From the NCBI RefSeq assembly GCF_936928535.1, contig NZ_CAKZHY010000054.1, forward strand, positions 1 through 64,000: a stretch of 64,000 bases of DNA, given 5' to 3'. Positions 55,672 through 64,000 of this stretch are shown in pieces. How positions within the stretch are numbered: the first letter of the stretch is position 1; every line of letters starts with the position of its first letter. The notes below the pieces were generated by a model. That model had not been told where the DNA came from. It made no database searches and worked only from the letters and a program-made list of their open reading frames with translations. Made by a program: the position numbers and the translations under genes. Source of the DNA: an uncultured Bradyrhizobium sp. (GTDB taxonomy: Bacteria > Pseudomonadota > Alphaproteobacteria > Rhizobiales > Xanthobacteraceae).

Positions 55672-55977
55672 GTCGGAACCTCTTGAACACAATATGCCTA
55701 AACGCAGTCCAATTTGTTGAGATGAATCAAGCAGGTCGAGCGGAGGCTGTTCGGCCTTACCGGCCATAAAAAACACCGCCTGCTTAAATGACCGCAGGCG
55801 GTGGCTCTTCAGCCCCGGGAGGACAATGCAAAACCCGGTACTTGAGATACTGCACGACTTAGAGCGACTGCCTCTTTGCTCTAGATCAAGACTCGACCTA
55901 CCAGATCGCCGCTATGTAACGATAGCTCTGTTCCGTACGCGCGCGGACCGGCTCCCTCGACAGCGAAATCACGCGGC
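55672..55977. other. Intergenic stretch between cytochrome b561 and OpgC-like gene
   Basis: 306 bases. It holds the minus-strand terminator at 55768-55803 and, presumably, the promoters of the two divergent genes. No gene, and no -35/-10 pair that I would defend, was found. Confidence 0.3.
55768..55803 (-). terminator. Strong terminator with no matching gene
   Basis: On the minus strand CACCGCCTGC, loop GGTCATTTAA, GCAGGCGGTG, then TTTTTT (55773-55768). A perfect 10-bp stem. There is no minus-strand gene for it to serve: it lies upstream of cytochrome b561 and next to the plus-strand OpgC-like gene. Confidence 0.8.
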
Positions 55978-57129
55978 GTGGCAGATTCGAAGTTGCAGAT
56001 TGCTTTGACAAAAGCTTCAGGGAGATCACGGATATCCGGCGATGATCGTGACTTGCGGCTCGACGCTTGTCGCGGGCTGGCACTCTGGTTTGTTTTCATC
56101 GACCACATCCCTGGCAACGCTCTCGACTGGTTGACCATTCGCAATTACGGATTTAGCGACGCCTCCGAAGTATTCGTGTTCGTGTCGGGCTATACCTGCA
56201 TGGTCTCATATGGCGGCACGCTGCGAAGTCGAGGTTGGCCAACCGTTGTCGCACGCAGTCTACGACGTAGCTTCGAAATCTACGTTGCATTTCTGCTGCT
56301 GGTCATCATCTATCTCGCGCTGGCTTGGCTGAGCGGGTCCTATCTCGACGAAACCAACACAAGGCGCTTTTTCGACGACCCTGGGACAGCTCTCATCCGC
56401 CTCCTGGCTCTTCAATACGCTCCCGTCAACACTGATATCTTGCCAACTTTCGTCATACTGCATCTCGCATTTCCGATCGTGCTGTGGCTCATTGCCCGCA
56501 ATGCAGTCATCGCACTCGCCGCATCATTCATGCTCTACTTGATGGTGCAGCTATATAGCTGGCAAATGCCTGCCTGGCCGACCGGCGAACTCTATTTCAA
56601 TCCATTCGCATGGCAGATCTTGTTTGTCATCGGCGCTTGCTCCGCCGGCCCGTGTGCGACGCGTTTTGCCGGCTTGATGCGACACCGGGCCACGATACCA
56701 CTCGCCGCGGCTTATGTTCTATTCGGCCTCATTGTCGCCTTGAGTTGGCGTCTGGATGCTTTCAAGTGGCTGATCCCGCGAATGGTCGAAGACTGGCTCT
56801 ATCCGATCTACAAGAGTCATTTGGATCCAGTGCGGCTCATCCACTTTTTGGCGATTGTCGTTTTGTTGACGCGCTTCGTGCCGCCGGACGGGCACCGTCC
56901 ACCCGGGGCTTGGGAGAAGGCGCTCATCCGCTGCGGCGAGAACTCCCTACCGGTCTTTTGCCTCAGTGTACTCGCTTCTTTTGTGGGGTTTGTTGTTTTG
57001 AACGAGGTATCAGATCGGCTACCGATGCAAGCCGTGGTCAGCGCGCTCGGTATCGCTTTGTTGGTAGCGATTTCCAACCTGCTTACATGGGAGGCTAAGC
57101 TTGGAAAGCGGGGCCCGGAATTGTTTTAG
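55978..57129 (+). CDS. OpgC-family integral membrane protein
   Basis: 383 residues with a GTG start at 55978; the first later ATG is far inside. About ten membrane segments. The start of the conserved part, RDLRLDACRGLALWFVFIDH, is the OpgC signature (here RLDACRGLALW at about 26-36). OpgC adds succinyl groups to periplasmic glucans in E. coli, and the family is related to acyltransferase 3. Base composition is visibly less GC-rich than in the operons on either side, which may point to transfer. Confidence 0.88.
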   Translation: MADSKLQIALTKASGRSRISGDDRDLRLDACRGLALWFVFIDHIPGNALDWLTIRNYGFSDASEVFVFVSGYTCMVSYGGTLRSRGWPTVVARSLRRSFEIYVAFLLLVIIYLALAWLSGSYLDETNTRRFFDDPGTALIRLLALQYAPVNTDILPTFVILHLAFPIVLWLIARNAVIALAASFMLYLMVQLYSWQMPAWPTGELYFNPFAWQILFVIGACSAGPCATRFAGLMRHRATIPLAAAYVLFGLIVALSWRLDAFKWLIPRMVEDWLYPIYKSHLDPVRLIHFLAIVVLLTRFVPPDGHRPPGAWEKALIRCGENSLPVFCLSVLASFVGFVVLNEVSDRLPMQAVVSALGIALLVAISNLLTWEAKLGKRGPELF

Positions 57130-57147
57130 GTGACTAGTTGACCTCGA

Positions 57148-57318
57148 TTGGCTGTAGACGTCCTTCTTCCCATTGCCATAGTCGCGTCGCTCTCACTGGC
57201 GCATGCGGGACCAAAGGAAGATGCCTACCAAGTCGTGGAGAAGTGGAGCAAGGCATTCACCGATGCTGACGTGGGTCGTGAAGGCCTAGGGCTAGCCGAA
57301 GGATCCGGCTCGACCTGA
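57148..57318 (+). pseudogene. Remnant of a secreted NTF2-like (SnoaL/SgcJ-type) protein
   Basis: A TTG-started frame of 56 codons. It reads as a signal peptide (…IAIVASLSLAHAG) followed by PKEDAYQVVEKWSKAF, the usual first helix of NTF2-like secreted proteins of Bradyrhizobium, up to TDADV. Then the similarity stops and the frame ends at 57318. The remaining ~100 residues of the fold are missing, so this is the 5' stub of a deleted gene. The break point marks a rearrangement just ahead of the peptide gene. Confidence 0.55.
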
Positions 57319-57535
57319 GTTGGCAGCGGCCACACCCGTAGCTCGTCGAGCTCCCCTTGCAGCGCGCGACTGGACCTCTCGGCACGGCCATCGACCGATT
57401 TGCACCGTCGAAGGCGGGTGGATGTATCACGAGACGACGGGCTATCGGAGATGCAGTAGCGTGCGTGAGGCTACTCACAGTAGAACCAATAGAATCCGCG
57501 ATAAGGATGCCGCACATCTCAACAGGAGGCTCACG

Positions 57536-57712
57536 ATGTCGACGAACGACAAGACTGACTTCACGCCGCTGCGCGATGACGAAATGGCCGCCGTCTCTGG
57601 CGGACGATGCCCGATTACGAATGGCGACGACCCACGCTTTCAGCTGACCATGCAAGTCATGCAGTACACGTATCGGCAGGCGACCTACTTCGGCAACGGA
57701 ACCTGCCCGTAA
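57536..57712 (+). CDS. Small peptide precursor with double-glycine leader
   Basis: 58 residues with an ideal ribosome site (AGGAGG, six bases ahead of the ATG at 57536). Residues 9-23, FTPLRDDEMAAVSGG, match the double-glycine leader pattern (L…E/D-M/L-x-x-V/I-x-G-G) that directs class II bacteriocins and other peptides to PCAT-type exporters. Cleavage after G23 would give a 35-residue core that starts RCPITNGDD and ends FGNGTCP, with just two Cys, at 25 and 57, that could form one disulfide. No exporter, peptidase, immunity or modification gene is near. It may be a bacteriocin, a signal peptide or a substrate of a remote exporter. Confidence 0.65.
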   Translation: MSTNDKTDFTPLRDDEMAAVSGGRCPITNGDDPRFQLTMQVMQYTYRQATYFGNGTCP

Positions 57713-58011
57713 GCAAGGGCGCGAAGACTCAAGCTGTCGCCCGCATCCCCGCCAAGCCAGCGCCAACAAGACCTTGGGCCCCCGGGGGCCTCACCAGCGG
57801 TCGGCTGTCTAGACCCGCGAGATCAAATTGGAACCTTCGGTTCCCTCGCGCATTAAGGTCTATCGAATTGGGGCATTCGCAAATCTTTCCAGATCGCTGC
57901 ATCACCGAATAAGGTAGCTATATCAGCGAGATAGAGTCATCTGCATGTGCCATCGAAAGCCGCCTGCGCTAGGTGCGTGGGCGTACCCGCGCGCAACATA
58001 AGGAGACGGCA
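57713..58011. other. Intergenic stretch ahead of the stress module
   Basis: 299 bases between the peptide gene and rsbR. It contains the candidate EcfG-type promoter at 57830-57854. Nothing else was recognised. Confidence 0.35.
57830..57854 (+). promoter_or_regulatory. Candidate EcfG-type (general stress response) promoter
   Basis: GGAAC (57830-57834), 16 bases, CATT (57851-57854). The alphaproteobacterial EcfG consensus is GGAAC-N16/17-CGTT, so one base differs. The -35 is part of the palindrome GGAACC-TTC-GGTTCC. It lies 158 bases upstream of the rsbR start. Confidence 0.45.
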
Positions 58012-58917
58012 ATGGCTGGGCAGGCAGGAAGCGACATCGCATCGTTGGTGTCGCGTAACGAGGCTACAATTCTGCCCGAATGGCTGGAACTGCAGAAGAA
58101 GGCCGGCACTCTTCACACTGGGCGCATTTCCGAAGGCGAGCTGCAGTCGCAGTCGAAAAACTTCCTTCATCTGCTTCGCGATGCCCTGGCCCAGGGAGGC
58201 AGCGACGTCAGCAATGGAGCTTATGAGCCCGCTAAGGCTATGCTGGCCGAGCTGTCGCGCTCACGCGCCTCGCAGGGCTTTTCTCCAAGCGAGACCGCTT
58301 CATTCGTTTTTTCGCTGAAGCAGCCGCTGTTCAACGCGCTAAACCGCGACAAGTCGCTGTCCGGCGAGCAGATAGCGTCGACGATCTGGACGACAACCGT
58401 ACTGCTCGACGAACTCGGCCTGTTCACGCTCGAAATTTTTCAGAAAAGCCGCGAAGAGGTCATCATCCGACAGCAGCGCGAGATCGCCGAGCTGTCCACA
58501 CCGGTTGTCAAATTGTGGGACGGAATTCTCGCCCTGCCGCTGATCGGGACTCTCGACAGCCAGCGAACGCAGGTTGTGATGGAAAACCTACTGCAAACGA
58601 TCGTGGATGTCGAAGCCGAGATCGCTATCATCGACATCACCGGCGTCCCCATGGTCGATACGCTCACGGCCCAGCATCTCCTGAAGACGGTCGCAGCCGC
58701 ACGTCTGATGGGCGCCGACTGCCTGATTAGTGGAATTAGGCCGCAGATCGCCCAGACCATGGTGCATCTCGGCGTCGAGTTGAACGTCATCTCGAAATCA
58801 TCGTTGGCCGACGCGTTCGCGGTCGCGTTGCGGCAGACCGGACGAGCCGTCGTCAAGACGAAGAGGATCGACGGCGCCGCGGTCCCCGACAAGAAGATCG
58901 GCCGGCAGGAAGCGTGA
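58012..58917 (+). CDS. rsbR: RsbR-type stressosome protein
   Basis: 301 residues from the ATG at 58012 with AAGGAG upstream. Residues about 1-150 are a helical sensor-type domain (RsbRD_N-like), a linker helix follows, and about 160-280 is a STAS domain. Both phosphorylatable Thr of RsbR proteins are kept: T217 in MVDTLTAQH and T249 in RPQIAQTMV. With RsbS it builds the large stressosome complex, and RsbT phosphorylates it on stress. First gene of a run with overlaps. Confidence 0.9.
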   Translation: MAGQAGSDIASLVSRNEATILPEWLELQKKAGTLHTGRISEGELQSQSKNFLHLLRDALAQGGSDVSNGAYEPAKAMLAELSRSRASQGFSPSETASFVFSLKQPLFNALNRDKSLSGEQIASTIWTTTVLLDELGLFTLEIFQKSREEVIIRQQREIAELSTPVVKLWDGILALPLIGTLDSQRTQVVMENLLQTIVDVEAEIAIIDITGVPMVDTLTAQHLLKTVAAARLMGADCLISGIRPQIAQTMVHLGVELNVISKSSLADAFAVALRQTGRAVVKTKRIDGAAVPDKKIGRQEA

Positions 58918-58919
58918 CG

Positions 58920-59309
58920 ATGGACCGCATTCCTATCCTTAAATTCGGGAACACGCTTCTCGTCACGATCCAAGTCGACATGCACGATCGCCTCGCGACC
59001 GCGCTGGAAGAAGACCTGACGGCGAAGATTGTCGCGCACACTGCCCGCGGCGTGCTGATCGACATTTCGGCGCTGGAGATCGTCGACAGCTTCATGGGCC
59101 GCATGCTGGACAACATCGCCGCGGTATCGCGTATCCTGGATGCCGATACGGTCGTCGTGGGCATGCGACCCGCGGTCGCAATCACACTGGTCGAGCTTGG
59201 CCTGTCGCTGACGGGGGTCAAGACCGCGCTCAATGTCGAACGCGGAATGGCCCTGATTCACAGCCGCCTCGCGGAGTCGGAAGCAGACGATGCCGACGAC
59301 GAAGACTGA
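58920..59309 (+). CDS. rsbS: RsbS-type stressosome protein
   Basis: 129 residues from the ATG at 58920; a GTG at 58914 overlapping the rsbR stop is an alternative. A single STAS domain. The conserved Ser of RsbS is S57 in IVDSFMGRML, followed by VGMRPAVAITLVELG. Acidic C-terminus. It holds RsbT in the unstressed state. Overlaps rsbT by 20 nt. Confidence 0.9.
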   Translation: MDRIPILKFGNTLLVTIQVDMHDRLATALEEDLTAKIVAHTARGVLIDISALEIVDSFMGRMLDNIAAVSRILDADTVVVGMRPAVAITLVELGLSLTGVKTALNVERGMALIHSRLAESEADDADDED

Positions 59310-59694
59310 ACGTCTCGACATCAAGGCCTCCGATGACGTAGTTCGGGTCAGGCAACTGACGCGGGCCTATGCCCTCGAAGTTGGACTGAGCCTGGTCGAC
59401 CAGACCAAGGTGATCACGGCGTCGAGCGAGTTGGCGCGCAACACGCTGGACTATGGCGGCGGCGGCGAGGTCACGGTCGAGCTTGTCGAACAGGGGGGGC
59501 GCCGCGGCGTGCGGCTCACCTTCGACGACAAGGGTCCCGGAATTGTCGATATCGAGCAGGCCCTCAAGGACGGCTTCACATCGGGCAAGGGCATGGGCCT
59601 CGGCCTCGGCGGCGCGAAGCGGCTCTGCAACGATTTTTCGATTGCATCGAAACCCGGAGAAGGCACCAAAGTCATGATCGCGCGTTGGAAATGA
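59290..59694 (+). CDS. rsbT: RsbT-type serine/threonine switch kinase
   Basis: 134 residues, a GHKL-fold kinase. N-box SELARNTLDYG near 46-56, G1 box DDKGPGI near 79-85, G2 box GKGMGLGLGG near 99-108. It phosphorylates RsbR and RsbS and, once released, activates its downstream partner. The next gene begins inside its stop (ATGA), so the partner is probably the phosphatase-domain protein. Confidence 0.92.
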   Translation: MPTTKTERLDIKASDDVVRVRQLTRAYALEVGLSLVDQTKVITASSELARNTLDYGGGGEVTVELVEQGGRRGVRLTFDDKGPGIVDIEQALKDGFTSGKGMGLGLGGAKRLCNDFSIASKPGEGTKVMIARWK

Positions 59695-60686
59695 TCATGA
59701 AATCCGTCGGCGTCAACGATCAGAGCGGCGTCGCGGAGGCAAGGCGAGCAGCAACCGATCTGGCACAAAAAGCAGGCTTCGCGGACACGGACAAGGGCAA
59801 GCTCGCGCTGATCGCGACCGAACTTGCGACCAACCTCGTCAAGCACGGCTCCGGCGGGGAAATTCTCGTTGGCACCTATGAGGACAACGAAAGCCAGGGC
59901 ATCGAAATCATCGCGCTGGACAAGGGCGCCGGCATGAGCAACGTCGCGGCATGTCTTGAGGACGGGTATTCGACCGCCGGCACTGCGGGCCGGGGGCTCG
60001 GCGCCGTGGTCAGGCAGTCGCACTTCGTCGACATCGGCTCGTGGCCGGGGCTTGGTACCGCTGTGCTTGCCCGCGTCGCGCCTGGAAAGCTGGCGGCAGA
60101 GAAGCCGCCATCGATCTCGACTTGGGGCGGCGTGTCCCTTCCCAAAGCCGGCGAAGATGTTTGCGGAGACGCGTGGACCGTGTCCGACAATGGGACCGTC
60201 AGGACGCTGCTCGTGGCCGACGGGCTGGGCCACGGACCCGAAGCCGCGGAAGCTTCGGTAGAGGCCGTGCGGTTGTTCCATCGGTACGGCGGTCACTCGG
60301 TGCCCGACCTGATGGATTATATCCACAGTGGGCTTCGCTCGACGCGTGGAGCTGCTGTCTCGATCGCGCGCTTCGATCCCGCGACCAAGAAGATCGCTTT
60401 CTCGGGAGTCGGCAACATCGCGGGCATGAGTATTGTCGGGGGACAGACCAAACGAATGGTCTCGATGCCCGGTACGGCCGGCTTCAACGCCCGCAAGATC
60501 CAGGCCTTCGACTATCCGTTCGAGCGCGGTCTCGTCATTCTCTATTCGGACGGGCTGGCCTCGAGCTGGACCACCGATCGGTATCCCGACCTTGCGGCGC
60601 TTCATCCTTCCCTGATAGCAGCAATCCTCTATCGTGATTTCACCCGGCATCGTGACGATGCGACCGTGCTCGTGGCAAAGTGGTAA
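59691..60686 (+). CDS. GHKL ATPase domain fused to SpoIIE/RsbX-type phosphatase
   Basis: 331 residues. Residues about 5-135 are an RsbT/RsbW-like ATPase domain ([18 protein letters not shown]). Residues about 145-331 are a PP2C/SpoIIE-type phosphatase with metal-binding Asp in [23 protein letters not shown] and the closing [11 protein letters not shown]. RsbX, which resets the stressosome, has only the phosphatase part, and RsbU has a different N-terminus, so this is a distinct combination that could reset RsbR/RsbS phosphorylation. Confidence 0.88.
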   Translation: MIMKSVGVNDQSGVAEARRAATDLAQKAGFADTDKGKLALIATELATNLVKHGSGGEILVGTYEDNESQGIEIIALDKGAGMSNVAACLEDGYSTAGTAGRGLGAVVRQSHFVDIGSWPGLGTAVLARVAPGKLAAEKPPSISTWGGVSLPKAGEDVCGDAWTVSDNGTVRTLLVADGLGHGPEAAEASVEAVRLFHRYGGHSVPDLMDYIHSGLRSTRGAAVSIARFDPATKKIAFSGVGNIAGMSIVGGQTKRMVSMPGTAGFNARKIQAFDYPFERGLVILYSDGLASSWTTDRYPDLAALHPSLIAAILYRDFTRHRDDATVLVAKW

Positions 60687-60693
60687 CTGTACC

Positions 60694-62463
60694 ATGACGG
60701 TATCTTCCAAGCTGTGGCCGATCGTGACGGTGCCGATCGAGAATGAAAGCGACGTCGTCGCGGTGCGCCAGCGGGCCCACCGTCTCGCGGATCTCCTGGG
60801 ATTCGATCGACAGGACCAGACCCGGATTGCCACCGCGGTCTCCGAGCTCGCCCGCAACGCCTATGGTTACGCCGGCGGCGGCCGCGCTGAATTCGTTCTT
60901 GATGCGGGTTCAGCACCACAACGATTTGTCGTCCGCATCTGCGACAAGGGTCCCGGCATCGAAAATCTCCAGGTCATACTCGATGGGCAGTACCGCTCGC
61001 AAAGCGGCATGGGCCTCGGCTTGGTCGGCGCACGCCGGCTGATGGATACGTTCAGCATCGATTCGAAGCCGGGCAAGGGCACCACAGTCGAAGTGGGCCA
61101 CAGGCTGCCGTCGCGGCTCGAACCATGGCCGCGCGCCAAACTGACCGAGATCGCATCCAGCCTGAAGAAGGAAACCTCGTCCAATCCCTTGAGCGCCTTG
61201 CGGGAGCAAAATCGGGAGCTGATGCAGAGTCTGGAGGAATTGCGGCGGCGCGAAGAAGAGAGCAAGGAGCTCAATCAAGAGCTCGGTGACACCAATCGCG
61301 GCGTTGTGGCACTGTATGCCGAGCTCGACGGCCGCGCCGAGCAGCTGCGGCAGGCGAGCGAGCTCAAGACACGCTTTCTCTCGAACATGAGCCACGAATT
61401 CAGGACCCCGCTGAATTCCGTGCTGGCGCTATCCCGTCTCCTGCTCGACCGTATCGACGGCGATCTCACCGCCGAACAGGAACGCCAGGTCGGTTATATC
61501 AGGCGATCGGCGGAGAGCCTGCTTGAACTCGTCAACGACATGCTCGACCTCGCCAAGGTCGAGGCCGGCAAGGCCGAGGTCAAGCCAGTGCGTTTCGCCG
61601 TGACCAGCCTGTTCGGAGCCTTGCGGGGCGCGTTGAAACCGCTATTGACCAGCGCGTCCGTGGAATTGCTGTTCGAGCCGTCGCAGGACCTGCCGGCGCT
61701 CTACACCGACGAAGCCAAAGTCGCACAGATCTTGCGTAATCTGATCTCGAATGCGCTGAAGTTCACCGAGGAAGGCGAAGTCCAAGTCACGGCAAGACGG
61801 AGCGAAGATGGCGCAAGCATCATCTTCGCCGTGCGCGACACCGGCATCGGGATTGCGCCCGAGCATCACGAGCGCATCTTCGAGGAATTCTCGCAGGTCG
61901 ATACCAAATTGCAGAGAAGGGTCAAGGGCACCGGCCTCGGCCTGCCCTTGTCACGGTCGCTGGCGCGGCTGCTCGGCGGCGATCTCACCGTCGCAAGTAG
62001 TCTCGGACAAGGTTCGGTTTTCTCGCTGACCATCCCAGCCTTTCTCGGCAGTCCTGATCGTGAAATGCTTGGCGCTCCCGGTGATGGCAGCAAATCCGTG
62101 CTGTTGATCGACGACGATGAGACGTTCCGCTATGTGATGCGCCAAATTGTCGGCAACGAGTCGCGTTATGAATTCATGGAGGCGGACGGCGGCGAAGAAG
62201 GTCTGAGGCTCGCCCGCGAAAAGCAACCCGACGTCATTATCCTCGACCTCCAGATGCCGGCCGTGGACGGCTTCACGGTACTTCAGCAGCTGGCCGGCGA
62301 CGAGCGCACCAGCATTATCCCCGTCGTGGTGTCAACGTCCATGACGATCGACGACTCGCTGAGGTCTCGCTTACCGGAGCGCGTGCGGCTGATCTCCAAG
62401 AACGCAATCTCCCGCGAAAGCGTCTCGTCGTTCCTGCGCGACGCCGTTCAGGAGGTCTCATGA
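60694..62463 (+). CDS. Hybrid histidine kinase with N-terminal RsbT-like ATPase domain
   Basis: 589 residues. Order: GHKL domain of anti-sigma-kinase type (about 12-138; N55, CDKGPGI, SGMGLGL), coiled coil (about 160-225), dimerisation/phosphoacceptor domain with H234 in [11 protein letters not shown], second GHKL domain (about 335-450; N353, DTGIGI, GTGLGL) and a receiver with phosphorylatable D518 in ILDLQMP. Two ATPase domains in one chain suggest it receives or gives a signal to the RsbRST proteins and passes it to a phosphorelay. Starts 7 nt after the phosphatase gene. Confidence 0.9.
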   Translation: MTVSSKLWPIVTVPIENESDVVAVRQRAHRLADLLGFDRQDQTRIATAVSELARNAYGYAGGGRAEFVLDAGSAPQRFVVRICDKGPGIENLQVILDGQYRSQSGMGLGLVGARRLMDTFSIDSKPGKGTTVEVGHRLPSRLEPWPRAKLTEIASSLKKETSSNPLSALREQNRELMQSLEELRRREEESKELNQELGDTNRGVVALYAELDGRAEQLRQASELKTRFLSNMSHEFRTPLNSVLALSRLLLDRIDGDLTAEQERQVGYIRRSAESLLELVNDMLDLAKVEAGKAEVKPVRFAVTSLFGALRGALKPLLTSASVELLFEPSQDLPALYTDEAKVAQILRNLISNALKFTEEGEVQVTARRSEDGASIIFAVRDTGIGIAPEHHERIFEEFSQVDTKLQRRVKGTGLGLPLSRSLARLLGGDLTVASSLGQGSVFSLTIPAFLGSPDREMLGAPGDGSKSVLLIDDDETFRYVMRQIVGNESRYEFMEADGGEEGLRLAREKQPDVIILDLQMPAVDGFTVLQQLAGDERTSIIPVVVSTSMTIDDSLRSRLPERVRLISKNAISRESVSSFLRDAVQEVS

Positions 62464-64000
62464 GCGCGCACGAAAAGATCATCGTCCTGAACGTCGATGA
62501 CCTCGAATCGCAGCGCTACGTGAAAACCCGCGACCTCCACGCCGCGGGTTTTGCAGTCATCGAAGCAAAGTCCGGCGCGGAAGCGCTCCGCCTCGTCGAG
62601 CAGCACAGGCCCCCGCTTGTCCTGCTTGACGTCCAGCTGCCTGACATCAGCGGATTCGAGGTCTGTGCCTTCATCAAGAAAAAGTGGCCGGAAGTGATGG
62701 TGCTTCAGACGTCGGCGACGTTTACGACGGCCGACGACCGCGTCGTCGGACTCAACGCCGGCGCCGATTCCTACCTGGTGCAACCAGCCGAACCGCTTGA
62801 GCTGGCCGCCGCGATCAACGCGCTGCTGCGTGTCCGCCGCTCGGAGGACGCCCTGCGCGCGCTCAACGCCACGCTGGACAAGCAAGTTCAGGCACGTACC
62901 GAAGAACTGGAGCAGGCCAACCAACAATTGCGCCAAGAAGTCGCGCAACGCAAAAAAGCCGAGTCCGCACTGCTGCAAGCCCAGAAGATGGAGGCGGTCG
63001 GGCAGCTGACGGGTGGCTTGGCCCACGACTTCAACAATCTACTCACCGCGGTGGTTGGCAACCTTGACATGATCCGGTCGCGGTCGACGGAGCCACGTAT
63101 CACGCGGCTCGCGGACAACGCCTTCAAGGCGGCCGAACGCGGTTCGAAACTGACCGCGCAGCTCCTTGCATTCTCGCGGACACAGAAGCTGGCGACGGAA
63201 TCGGTCGACATCAATCGCCTGATCGAGGGGTCATTTGAGCTGCTCAATCAGTCGCTCGGTGCCAACGTCACCATCAAGACCAATCTCGATCCAATTGCGC
63301 CGTCCGTGATCGCCGACGGTAACCAGCTCGAGGTTGGCATTCTCAACCTGGCGATCAACGCGCGCGACGCGATGCCGGACGGCGGAACGTTGACGATTAC
63401 GACCGCCTGCGACGATGCCGACGAACGCAGGGTGATGTTGTCAGTAACCGACACGGGGACCGGCATGCCACCGGAGGTGATCGCGCGCGCCTTCGATCCG
63501 TTTTTTACGACCAAGCCTCCGGGCAAGGGGACGGGACTTGGGTTGTCGCAGGTTTACGGGCTCGTGCGGCAAATGGGCGGCGACGTCGAGATCAATAGCG
63601 AGGTCGGCAAGGGCACCTCAGTTCGGCTGCTGCTTCGCCGGGCGGCCGCTGCCATGGGCTTCGATACGGAGTCGTCTGGAGCGGCCGAGAGCGGCCACGC
63701 CGAACGAATCCTGGTGGTCGATGACGATCACGACGTCCGAGGTCTCATGACGAGCTTCCTGTCCGAGATCGGATACTCGGTGCACGAGGCAGATCATGGC
63801 GCGGCAGCGCTTGCAATTCAGAAGTCGGTGAATCCGCAGTTGATGATCATCGATTTTTCGATGCCGGGCACGAACGGCGCCGAGGTGGTCAAGGCAGCCC
63901 GGGTTGTACAACCCTCGCTGCCCGTGCTGTTCGTCAGCGGCTACGCCGATTCGGCCGCACTGGAGTCTGCGATGGGGTCTGCTCCCTTCCTGCGTAAGCC
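62460..64000 (+). CDS. Receiver-histidine kinase-receiver protein, 3' end cut by the window
   Basis: The gene starts at the ATG at 62460 (GGAGG upstream, ATGA overlap with the previous gene) and is open to the window end, 513 codons visible. Order: receiver with D57 in LLDVQLP, coiled coil (about 130-175), HisKA with H189 in [15 protein letters not shown] domain (N300, DTGTGM, GTGLGL), and a second receiver with D465 in IIDFSMP. The first receiver has Gln 108 (LVQPAEP) where receivers have an invariant Lys, so its signalling may be altered. The last residues seen, FLRK, are the Lys region of the second receiver, so only about 20 residues are missing. Confidence 0.9.
   Translation, partial: MSAHEKIIVLNVDDLESQRYVKTRDLHAAGFAVIEAKSGAEALRLVEQHRPPLVLLDVQLPDISGFEVCAFIKKKWPEVMVLQTSATFTTADDRVVGLNAGADSYLVQPAEPLELAAAINALLRVRRSEDALRALNATLDKQVQARTEELEQANQQLRQEVAQRKKAESALLQAQKMEAVGQLTGGLAHDFNNLLTAVVGNLDMIRSRSTEPRITRLADNAFKAAERGSKLTAQLLAFSRTQKLATESVDINRLIEGSFELLNQSLGANVTIKTNLDPIAPSVIADGNQLEVGILNLAINARDAMPDGGTLTITTACDDADERRVMLSVTDTGTGMPPEVIARAFDPFFTTKPPGKGTGLGLSQVYGLVRQMGGDVEINSEVGKGTSVRLLLRRAAAAMGFDTESSGAAESGHAERILVVDDDHDVRGLMTSFLSEIGYSVHEADHGAAALAIQKSVNPQLMIIDFSMPGTNGAEVVKAARVVQPSLPVLFVSGYADSAALESAMGSAPFLRK

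Noticed and set aside
57320..57535. N-terminal extension of the double-glycine peptide
   Set aside because: The frame is open upstream, but the ideal ribosome site at 57524-57529 and the leader pattern fix the start at 57536.

Overview
The base composition (high GC), the codon use, the interspersed GC-rich palindromes and the gene families point to an alphaproteobacterial chromosome, most likely Bradyrhizobium or a close relative. This is recognition from memory, not a database result. No rRNA, tRNA, CRISPR array, insertion sequence or phage gene was seen. The window cuts one gene at each end: a VWA/CoxE-like gene on the left and a hybrid histidine kinase on the right.

Layout. (1) 1-17432, all on the minus strand: a long, tightly packed cluster. 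It holds a branched-chain-amino-acid-type ABC importer (substrate-binding protein, two permeases, two ATPases), an AraC regulator, an ATPase fused to a Tm-1-like domain, a PEP-hydrolase-like TIM barrel, a very long flotillin with 44-residue repeats, two SRPBCC proteins, a three-component molybdenum hydroxylase whose large subunit is split into two genes, and MoxR/VWA maturation genes. (2) 17807-21083: a FAN1-like nuclease fused to a DnaQ-type exonuclease, convergent with dinB. (3) 21150-25463: a ferric-type ABC importer. (4) 25656-28267: small accessory genes of less GC-rich composition. (5) 28397-33096: inositol catabolism (IMPase-like, iolG, iolD, iolE). (6) 33362-40149: an SDR, a Thu-like sugar ABC importer without its ATPase, a Gfo/Idh/MocA dehydrogenase, a ThuA-like protein and a LacI regulator. 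(7) 40358-54948: an aromatic-compound cluster with a Rieske dioxygenase and reductase, CoA ligase, SDR, two MarR regulators, iorAB, nitrilase, gentisate-dioxygenase-like cupin, FAH-family hydrolase, thioesterase and an EthD-like protein. (8) 55105-57712: cytochrome b561, an OpgC-like membrane protein, a broken NTF2-like gene and a small peptide gene with a double-glycine leader. (9) 58012-64000: a stressosome-type RsbR-S-T module with a phosphatase and two large hybrid kinases.

How the genes may work together. Cluster 1 looks like uptake plus hydroxylation of an unknown, probably N-heterocyclic or aromatic, compound. It resembles a CO dehydrogenase operon in layout, but the large subunit lacks the CoxL active-site signature. 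Cluster 7 has the parts to convert arylpyruvates to aryl-acetyl-CoA (IorAB), to hydrolyse nitriles, to hydroxylate a ring and to open a gentisate-like ring. Whether these form one pathway is inference. The last module is a partner-switching cascade that probably feeds a general stress or second-messenger output.

The observations most worth following are the split molybdenum hydroxylase, the LivF/Tm-1 fusion next to the other half of Tm-1, the exact 44/33-residue hendecad flotillin, the double-glycine peptide, and the stressosome module with a possible EcfG-type promoter.
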